Below, piece by piece: positions 1 through 4,841 of a stretch of DNA of 5,878 nucleotides. The position numbers and the translations under genes are program-made. The stretch is from Candidatus Omnitrophota bacterium (GTDB lineage: Bacteria > Omnitrophota > Gorgyraeia > 1-14-0-20-64-10 > JACQQZ01), in the NCBI GenBank assembly GCA_016206755.1, contig JACQQZ010000131.1, forward strand, positions 1 through 5,878. Direction: 5' to 3'. The notes below the pieces were generated by a model. That model saw nothing but the letters and a program-made list of their open reading frames with translations. It searched no databases and was not told the origin of the DNA. The stretch's first letter is position 1; the number at the start of each line of letters is the position of its first letter.

Positions 1-158
1 CTGGCATACCGGGCGGTCGCTTCCGGGACGCGATGCGCAGAAAGAATCCGAATCTCATGAGAAACATCATACTCTTTGAGCACGGCGGCCGCTTCCTGCA
101 TCACCGGAAGATCGGAATCACTGCCGATCAGGATTCCCACCCGCGGCTTTTTGGTCAT
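1..158 (-). CDS. purE: N5-carboxyaminoimidazole ribonucleotide mutase PurE, N-terminal part
   Basis: Only the first 52 codons are visible; the gene runs off the left edge. The product should be the cytoplasmic class I PurE, which converts N5-CAIR to CAIR in purine synthesis. The sequence shows the family's N-terminal nucleotide-binding motif GSDSDLPVM at residues 12-20 and the active-site segment SAHR at 40-43, followed by the usual proline after one residue (SAHRVPE). The SAHR form favours the bacterial class I mutase over the class II AIR carboxylase, but the discriminating C-terminal parts are missing. The ATG at 158-156 overlaps the purD stop (ATGA at 158-155). A GGGGGT Shine-Dalgarno-like run lies 7 nt upstream (coding-strand 170-165), which supports this start and suggests coupling to purD. 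If it is class I, a purK would be expected elsewhere; none is seen here. The family call is firm. Confidence 0.93.
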   Translation of the reverse strand, partial: MTKKPRVGILIGSDSDLPVMQEAAAVLKEYDVSHEIRILSAHRVPEATARYA

Positions 159-1441
159 GACTTTACCCCCAAGACGCGCGCGCCGATGTCGCGGCGCATC
201 TGCATCCCCCGAAAATGAATTTTCTCCGCCGCCTCGTAAGCGCGCCGAACGGCCTGCGCATGATCCGTACCCAACGCAACGACATTCAGGACGCGGCCGG
301 CGGCCGTAAGCCAGCGTCCATCCACACGGCGCGTTCCGGCATGAAAAATCATAACGTCGCCCATGGCAGCGGCATCTTCAAGCCCTTCCATGACATCTCC
401 GGCCGCCGGCTTGGCCGGATATCCCTCGGAGGCCAACACCACGCAAGCACAAGAACGGGCATCCCACTGCAGCGGCTCCGGCGGGATTTCCCCCCGGGCC
501 GCCTGGAGCAGCAATTCCGCCAGATCCGTTTTCAAGCGCGGCAGGATCGCTTGCGTCTCCGGGTCTCCGAACCGGACATTGTACTCCAAAACTTTCGGCC
601 CGTCCGCAGTCATCATCAGCCCCGCGTAGAGCGCTCCGGAAAACGGCCTGCCCTCTTTCGCCATCTGCGCCACGGTGGCATTCAAAATTTTACGTTGGAT
701 AAAATTCATCGCCGCATCGGTGACAACAGGGGCCGGAGAATAAGCCCCCATGCCGCCGGTATTTGGACCTTGGTCGCCGTCTCTTAAGCGCTTGTGATCT
801 TGGGCCGGCTCGAGCGAAAGGATGGTTTTGCCGTCCGAAATCCCGATCACGGAAGCTTCTTCTCCAACCAAAAGCTCCTCAAGGATCATCTTGGGTCCAT
901 ACAGATCCGCCGCCATCCGAATCCGGTTTTTTGCATCATCAGGCATCGCCGCATCCGGCATGAAGACACCTTTTCCGGAAGCCAAGCCATCGGCCTTTAC
1001 GACCCACAGAGTTTCGGGATGCCGGTCTACGAAACGGTTTGCGGCATTCGGATCGTTAAACGGCTCATAGCGGGCCGTTGGAACGCCGCAGCGCATCATC
1101 ACTTCTTTGGCAAACGTCTTGCTGCCTTCCAATTGAGCTGCCGGCTGAATCGGGCCGAAAATGGTTAAATTCTTTTTCTTGAAACGGTCCGCGATGCCCG
1201 CCACCAGTGGCGCTTCGGGACCGACCACGGTCAAATCAATTTTCTCTTGCGCCGCCCGATCGGCCAAGACCTCCACGGCTTCGGCGGAAATTTCCTTCCA
1301 GCGAACAATGCGCTTGGGGTCCAGCGCGGCAATCGCATCGCTTCCGGGCGCGACAAACAACGTCTTTATTTTTGGGCTCTGAAGAAGCTTCCACGCCAAT
1401 GCATGCTCGCGGCCGCCGGAACCGATCAGCAATAATTTCAC
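155..1441 (-). CDS. purD: Phosphoribosylamine-glycine ligase PurD (GAR synthetase)
   Basis: This is a 428-aa cytoplasmic ligase that joins glycine to 5-phosphoribosylamine using ATP, giving GAR. Its length is typical of the family. The N-terminal GARS domain opens with KLLLIGSGGREHALAW (residues 2-17). The ATP-grasp region follows from about residue 101 and includes VVKADGLASGKGV (147-159), GDQGPNTGGMGAY (222-234) and EYNVRFGDPETQ (286-297), which carries the metal-binding Glu and Asn. The C-terminal domain ends with the usual R-x-DIGARVLG segment. The frame stays open upstream to 1510, but the extra 23 residues come from the purM 3' end and its repeat and do not look like PurD. The GTG at 1441 puts the start directly before the conserved KLLLIGSGG. 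It overlaps the purM stop as GTGA (1441-1438), with AGAGG (coding-strand 1456-1452) 10 nt upstream. Downstream it overlaps purE by 4 nt. Confidence 0.97.
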   Translation of the reverse strand: MKLLLIGSGGREHALAWKLLQSPKIKTLFVAPGSDAIAALDPKRIVRWKEISAEAVEVLADRAAQEKIDLTVVGPEAPLVAGIADRFKKKNLTIFGPIQPAAQLEGSKTFAKEVMMRCGVPTARYEPFNDPNAANRFVDRHPETLWVVKADGLASGKGVFMPDAAMPDDAKNRIRMAADLYGPKMILEELLVGEEASVIGISDGKTILSLEPAQDHKRLRDGDQGPNTGGMGAYSPAPVVTDAAMNFIQRKILNATVAQMAKEGRPFSGALYAGLMMTADGPKVLEYNVRFGDPETQAILPRLKTDLAELLLQAARGEIPPEPLQWDARSCACVVLASEGYPAKPAAGDVMEGLEDAAAMGDVMIFHAGTRRVDGRWLTAAGRVLNVVALGTDHAQAVRRAYEAAEKIHFRGMQMRRDIGARVLGVKS

Positions 1442-2481
1442 TGCAACAAAACCTCTTGCCTGCCGGGCGGCAGGCCGGGCTTGCCCCGCTTGATTTCTCC
1501 AATGACCCACGCAGGAAGTTCCTGGCGTCTAAGAATTTTCAGGACAGCGTTCACTTGCGACTCAGGAACAACAAGAATCATCCCGATGCCCATGTTGAAA
1601 GTTTTATACATCTCCACATCAGAGAGATCTCCGGCTTCTTGAACGCGGCGGAAGATGGGTGCGACGGGCCAACTGGACGTTTTGATGAACGCGGCCGTAT
1701 CTTTAGGGAGGATTCTTCCCAATTTTTCGCGGAAAGACCCGCCGGTGATGTGGGCAATGCCGTGAACGTTGATTTTTCGCAAGAGCGCCAAAATGGGAGC
1801 CGCGTAAATGCGCGTCGGCTTGAGAAGCTCATCCCCCCAGCGCTGCTGCTGAGCCGGCGATAAGACTTTTTGAATCAACGCGTATCCGTTCGAGTGAAAG
1901 CCGCTGGAAGCCAGCCCGATCAAGCGATCCCCGGGACGGATCTTTCGGCCGGTGATCATTTTTGATTTTTCGACCACGCCGACGCAAAAACCGGCCAAAT
2001 CAAATTCACCGGGCTTGTAAACCAGCGGCATCTCCGCCGTCTCGCCGCCGACCAAAGCACAGTGCGCATCGACGCAGCCGCGAACCACGCCGCGCATCAC
2101 ACCGACCAAAACCTCCGGATCGATCCGTCCGGTGGCAATGTAGTCCAAGAAAAAGAGCGGCTCAGCCCCGGTGCAGATGACGTCGTTGACATTCATCGCC
2201 ACCAAATCGACCCCCAGGCCCTCGTATTTTTTGAGGCGCCTCGCCAAGACCAGCTTGGTGCCCACGCCATCGGTCGAAGAAACCAGAAGCGATCCCTTGC
2301 GGGGACCGGCCTGACGCAGATCGAAGATGCCGCCAAACCCGCCGATCGAGCCCAATTGACCCGGGCGGCGCGTCAGAGAAACGAGCGGCTTGATCGCCTT
2401 TAAGAAATGACCGGCGCGGGCAAGACTGACTCCGGCTTGCGCGTAGCCGGAAACCAGGGGGCGGTGGTTGGGCTTCTTCAC
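1438..2481 (-). CDS. purM: Phosphoribosylformylglycinamidine cyclo-ligase PurM (AIR synthetase)
   Basis: PurM is a 347-aa cytoplasmic enzyme that uses ATP to close FGAM into AIR. It belongs to the PurM/SelD/HypE-like ATP-binding superfamily also represented by PurL. Visible signatures are YAQAGVSL (13-20), STDGVGTKL (69-77), DLVAMNVNDVICTGAEPLFF (92-111), GGETAEMP (145-152), GLASSGFHSNGYAL (189-202), HITGGSF (244-250) and FNMGIGM (295-301). The third position of the usual TGGG loop is Ser here. The start is a GTG at 2481 overlapping the purF stop (GTGA, 2481-2478), with GGTGAG 8 nt upstream (coding-strand 2495-2490). The family normally ends soon after the IGEI-x-x-G segment. Here the tail GKPGLPPGRQEVLLQ is partly encoded by a GC-rich palindrome at 1458-1475, so the extreme C terminus is probably acquired and dispensable. 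The stop overlaps the purD start. Confidence 0.97.
   Translation of the reverse strand: MKKPNHRPLVSGYAQAGVSLARAGHFLKAIKPLVSLTRRPGQLGSIGGFGGIFDLRQAGPRKGSLLVSSTDGVGTKLVLARRLKKYEGLGVDLVAMNVNDVICTGAEPLFFLDYIATGRIDPEVLVGVMRGVVRGCVDAHCALVGGETAEMPLVYKPGEFDLAGFCVGVVEKSKMITGRKIRPGDRLIGLASSGFHSNGYALIQKVLSPAQQQRWGDELLKPTRIYAAPILALLRKINVHGIAHITGGSFREKLGRILPKDTAAFIKTSSWPVAPIFRRVQEAGDLSDVEMYKTFNMGIGMILVVPESQVNAVLKILRRQELPAWVIGEIKRGKPGLPPGRQEVLLQ
1452..1456 (-). promoter_or_regulatory. Ribosome binding site deciding the purD GTG start
   Basis: On the coding strand AGAGG lies 10 nt before the GTG at 1441. Together with the GTGA overlap and the position of the conserved KLLLIGSGG motif, it supports the GTG start over the longer in-frame ATG at 1510. 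Confidence 0.6.
1458..1475. repeat. Short GC-rich palindrome (CCTGCC...GGCAGG) in the purM 3' end
   Basis: The arms GCCTGCC (1458-1464) and GGCAGGC (1469-1475) pair perfectly over 7 bp around a GGGC loop. An adjacent GCCGGGC copy (1475-1481) gives the area more self-complementarity. One plus-strand frame reads LPAGRQAG; I recall such 'PAGRQ' strings as the translation of a dispersed short palindrome in several candidate phyla, but only this copy is present here. On the coding strand it adds PGLPPGRQ-type residues to the PurM tail. It ends 1 nt before AAGAGG, the purD ribosome binding site. An mRNA hairpin here could affect how ribosomes finishing purM restart on purD. The inverted repeat is directly visible; the mobile or dispersed nature is inferred. 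Confidence 0.7.
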
Positions 2482-3893
2482 GGTTTAAGCTCACCGGTGG
2501 TCTTGCGCTCCAAAACATACTTGTCCGCTTCGCCGCCGAATGGAATCGGATATTCGCCGGTGTAACAGGCCGTGCAGTAATTGGCGCGGTCGCCTTTGAC
2601 CGCCTTCAACATCCCTTCCAGCGACACAAATCCCAGCGTGTCGACTTCCAAAAACCCGCGAATCTGCTCTTGGGTATGCGTGCAGGCAATCAACTCTCCT
2701 TTGGTCGGAAAATCAATTCCGTAAAAACAGGGGTGCTTGATCGGCGGACAGGAAACACGCATGTGGATTTCCGTGGCTCCGGCGTCGCGAATCGATTTCA
2801 GACGCGCCTTGCACGTCGTCCCGCGGACAATCGAGTCATCCACAACGATCACGCGCTTGCCTTTGAGGACTTCGCGGACAGGATTAAACTTCACGCGGAC
2901 TTTGAAATCCCTGTTTTGCTGCAGCGGCTGGATGAACGTGCGGCCGGCATAGTGGTTTCGAGCCATGCCGATTTCCAGCGGAATTCCGGAAGCGTGGGAA
3001 TAACCCAAGGCCGCCGAATTGCCGGAGTCCGGGATGGCGATGATCATGTCCGCCTTGACCGGATGCTCCAACGCCAATTGCCTGCCCAGGCGCTCGCGCA
3101 CCATGTGGACCGATTCGCCGAAGACCATTGAATCCGGCCGCGCAAAATAAACGTGCTCAAAAATGCAGAACGCCTTGCGTGTTTCAGGAAAAGGTTTGAT
3201 GGAACGAACGCCGTTTTGATTGATGATGACCACTTCACCCGGCTCGATGTCGCGCACGTGTTCTGCGCCGATCAAATCCAGCGCGCAGGTTTCCGACGCG
3301 AGCACGAACGACTCGCCGAATTTTCCCAGGCACAGCGGGCGAAACCCGCTCGGGTCGCGCACGCCGATCAATTCTTCTTCGCGCAAAATGACCAGGGAGA
3401 ATGCCCCGCTGATTCGAAGGAGCGAGTCCACCAAGACTTCTTCAAAACGCCGGAAGGTCGGCCGGGCCATCAAATGCAAAATCACTTCGCTGTCGACGGT
3501 GGTCTGAAAGATGGAGCCGTGGGCCTCAAGCTCATCGCGCAAAAGCCAGGCGTTGATCAGGTTGCCGTTGTGGGCAATGGCCAGCGATCCGCGCGAGTAA
3601 TCCACCTGCAGCGGCTGGGCATTTTTCAACTGGCTGGAGCCGGTCGTCGAGTAGCGCGTGTGCCCAATGGCATAGCTGCCTTTGAGCTCCGCCAAGCGCT
3701 CCGACGTAAAAACATTCTCGACCAATCCCATGCCCTTCACACCCCGCAACACCGTGCCGTCGCTGACCACCATGCCGGCAGACTCTTCGCCTCGATGCTG
3801 CAACGCATAGAGCCCCAGGTAGGTCAGGCGGGCGGCATCCGGATGGTTGTAGATCCCGAACAACCCGCAGCATTCTTTGATCTCATCGCTCAT
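2478..3893 (-). CDS. purF: Amidophosphoribosyltransferase PurF
   Basis: PurF is a 471-aa cytoplasmic enzyme catalysing the first committed step: glutamine plus PRPP gives 5-phosphoribosylamine. The N-terminal Ntn glutaminase domain has the nucleophile in ECCGLFGI, where Cys9 precedes Gly-x-Phe-Gly. By analogy with Bacillus PurF, the first eight residues would be a removable propeptide. YALQHRGEESAGM (29-41), GHTRYST (77-83) and AHNGNL (107-112) follow. The C-terminal phosphoribosyltransferase domain has the PRPP loop VIVVDDSIVRGTT (348-360). Cys243, Cys389, Cys440 and Cys443 (FCIFE, HPCFYG, YCTACYTG) match the four 4Fe-4S ligands of the Bacillus-type enzyme, so the protein is probably oxygen-sensitive and nucleotide-regulated. 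An upstream in-frame ATG at 3911 was rejected. The ATG at 3893 overlaps the purQ stop (ATGA) and has AAGAGG 5 nt upstream. The stop overlaps purM by 4 nt. Confidence 0.97.
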   Translation of the reverse strand: MSDEIKECCGLFGIYNHPDAARLTYLGLYALQHRGEESAGMVVSDGTVLRGVKGMGLVENVFTSERLAELKGSYAIGHTRYSTTGSSQLKNAQPLQVDYSRGSLAIAHNGNLINAWLLRDELEAHGSIFQTTVDSEVILHLMARPTFRRFEEVLVDSLLRISGAFSLVILREEELIGVRDPSGFRPLCLGKFGESFVLASETCALDLIGAEHVRDIEPGEVVIINQNGVRSIKPFPETRKAFCIFEHVYFARPDSMVFGESVHMVRERLGRQLALEHPVKADMIIAIPDSGNSAALGYSHASGIPLEIGMARNHYAGRTFIQPLQQNRDFKVRVKFNPVREVLKGKRVIVVDDSIVRGTTCKARLKSIRDAGATEIHMRVSCPPIKHPCFYGIDFPTKGELIACTHTQEQIRGFLEVDTLGFVSLEGMLKAVKGDRANYCTACYTGEYPIPFGGEADKYVLERKTTGELKP

Positions 3894-4684
3894 AAATGCC
3901 TCTTGACCCATTCCACGCCGTTTCTAAAAATTTGGGCGCCGTCTCCCGGCCCCTCGGGGCGGCCGCGCGTCCATCGGGGATGCTGGATCGAAGTCATGTA
4001 GCGCTCAGGATGCGGCATCAACCCAAAAATCCGGCCGCCGGGATCGCAAATTCCGGCAATGTTGCCTACGGAGCCGTTGGGGTTCCATGGATAACCCGCT
4101 TCTTGCTCGCTCTCATCGCAATAGTGAAACACGATCTGTCCAAAACCGACCAGCTCCTCGAGCGTGGAGACGTCTTTTGGAATAAACTTCCCTTCCGCGT
4201 GCGCCACGGGGAGCTCCACCTTTTCCTCAATCCCCTGAGTCCAGACGCAGACGCTGAATTCCGTTTTGAGATAAACCCACCGGTCCTCGAAACGCCCGGA
4301 ATCGTTGGCGGTCAACGTCACTTCTTGGGGACGATCCGCGCCTCCCGCAGGCAGGATGCCGGCCTTGGCTAAAATCTGAAAACCGTTGCAGATGCCGATG
4401 ACCAGCTTGCCTCTTTTGATAAAAGCGTCCAGCTCATCTTTGAGCGCCGTCTTGAGCTCATTGGCCACCAGGCGCCCGGAGGCAATGTCATCACCGTAAC
4501 TGAAGCCGCCGGGAATCGCCAATATTTGAAAATCCTTCAGCGTCTTGGCCCCGGAAATCAATTCTTGAATCTGCACGCCCTGGGCTTTCGCGCCGACCTG
4601 CTCGAACGCGGCAGCCGTCTCAACGTCGCAGTTGGTCCCAGGAGCTCTGAGCACGGCGACTCGAACATCAGACGTATGATTCAT
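3890..4684 (-). CDS. purQ: Phosphoribosylformylglycinamidine synthase glutaminase subunit PurQ
   Basis: PurQ is a 264-aa class I glutamine amidotransferase that releases ammonia from glutamine and feeds it to PurL for FGAR to FGAM. The N terminus has VAVLRAPGTNCD (9-20). IPGGFSYGDD (57-66) forms the oxyanion region. The triad is visible as Cys99 in GICNGFQ, with His225 and Glu227 in LMPHPER; HAEGKF is at 162-167. The protein is longer than the roughly 227-residue Bacillus form. It carries the NPNGSVGNIAGICDPGGR segment (201-218) and a QHPRWTR tail found, from memory, in a longer PurQ type. The ATG at 4684 has no convincing Shine-Dalgarno, because the DNA upstream is the end of a repeat element. 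It overlaps the stop of a 52-codon frame that runs through that element, so initiation may depend on coupling. The stop overlaps purF as ATGA. Confidence 0.96.
   Translation of the reverse strand: MNHTSDVRVAVLRAPGTNCDVETAAAFEQVGAKAQGVQIQELISGAKTLKDFQILAIPGGFSYGDDIASGRLVANELKTALKDELDAFIKRGKLVIGICNGFQILAKAGILPAGGADRPQEVTLTANDSGRFEDRWVYLKTEFSVCVWTQGIEEKVELPVAHAEGKFIPKDVSTLEELVGFGQIVFHYCDESEQEAGYPWNPNGSVGNIAGICDPGGRIFGLMPHPERYMTSIQHPRWTRGRPEGPGDGAQIFRNGVEWVKRHL
3899..3904 (-). promoter_or_regulatory. Ribosome binding site deciding the purF start
   Basis: AAGAGG on the coding strand lies 5 nt before the ATG at 3893, inside the last codons of purQ. It selects this start over the in-frame ATG at 3911, which would only add six residues lying inside purQ. 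Confidence 0.75.
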
Positions 4685-4839
4685 GCTGGCGCTCGCTGCG
4701 AAGGGGATAATCCCCAGAGCAACTGACTAGCCCGAGCGGGCAGGTGTCCCGCAAAGCCGGATGAGCGAAGAGCGCAAGCGGTACCGCTGTACGAGCGGTG
4801 CTCGGGGGGGTTACCCCGAGCAACAGCGAGCGTTCTCAT
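4681..4839 (-). other. 52-codon open frame through the repeat, ATGA-overlapping purQ (doubtful CDS)
   Basis: An ATG at 4839, two bases after the purL stop, opens a 52-codon frame. It crosses the whole repeat and ends in a TGA at 4683-4681 that overlaps the purQ ATG (ATGA). The predicted peptide is rich in Arg, Ala, Ser and Pro with no recognisable domain, and has no ribosome binding site of its own. I do not think it is a functional protein. It could, however, be translated by ribosomes reinitiating after purL and carry coupling across the element to purQ, which itself lacks a clear Shine-Dalgarno. A chance opening in GC-rich DNA is equally plausible. Confidence 0.25.
4690..4832. repeat. MITE-like palindromic repeat element filling the purL-purQ gap
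   Basis: The 157-bp purL-purQ spacer is the only gap in the operon, and most of it is this 143-bp structured element. Its ends are perfect 9-bp inverted repeats, CGCTCGCTG (4690-4698) and CAGCGAGCG (4824-4832). These extend imperfectly inward to about 26 nt each through matching GGGG-TA-CCCC blocks (4703-4715 and 4807-4817). A module GGGG...CCCC followed by GAGCAAC also occurs twice in direct orientation (ending 4723 and 4824). Internal hairpins include the 9-bp stem 4799-4807/4814-4822, the 12-bp palindrome AGCGGTACCGCT (4777-4788) with a third half-site at 4794-4799, and GCGGG/CCCGC (4736-4740/4748-4752). It encodes no transposase. It resembles a non-autonomous miniature element or REP/BIME-type repeat. 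The structure is seen directly; the mobile origin is inferred, since no second copy lies in the window. Confidence 0.75.
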
Positions 4840-4841
4840 AT

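Noticed and set aside
1442..1510. Extended purD N terminus (start at 1510)
   Set aside because: The added 23 residues are Arg/Ala/Gln-rich, derive from the purM tail and palindrome, and do not match the PurD family. The GTG at 1441 has a ribosome binding site and the operon's usual 4-nt overlap.
1207..1863. Plus-strand open frame (218 codons) across the purM/purD junction
   Set aside because: It lies antisense to conserved purM and purD sequence with no family resemblance. Its LPAGRQAG string comes from the palindrome at 1458-1475.
3949..3960. GCCCC-tc-GGGGC palindrome in the 3' part of purQ
   Set aside because: The two-base loop is too small for a full stem, and the codons encode a plausible RPEGPGDG segment of the PurQ tail. 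There is no sign of an insertion with defined ends.
3153..4001. Long plus-strand open frame (282 codons) opposite purF and purQ
   Set aside because: It is antisense to conserved motifs of purF, has no recognisable domain and spans a real gene junction. It is a shadow of GC-rich coding DNA.
4338..4365. Possible second PAGRQ-type repeat in purQ (LPAGGADRPQEV region)
   Set aside because: It shares CCTGC-rich sequence with the purM palindrome, but the inverted arms are only 4 bp. The segment fits normal loop-length variation after the nucleophile helix.
4799..4822. Strong GC hairpin after purL as an intrinsic terminator
   Set aside because: On the coding strand the stem is followed by CCGCTCGTAC rather than a T-run, and purQ to purE continue on the same strand. 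It is better explained as part of the repeat.
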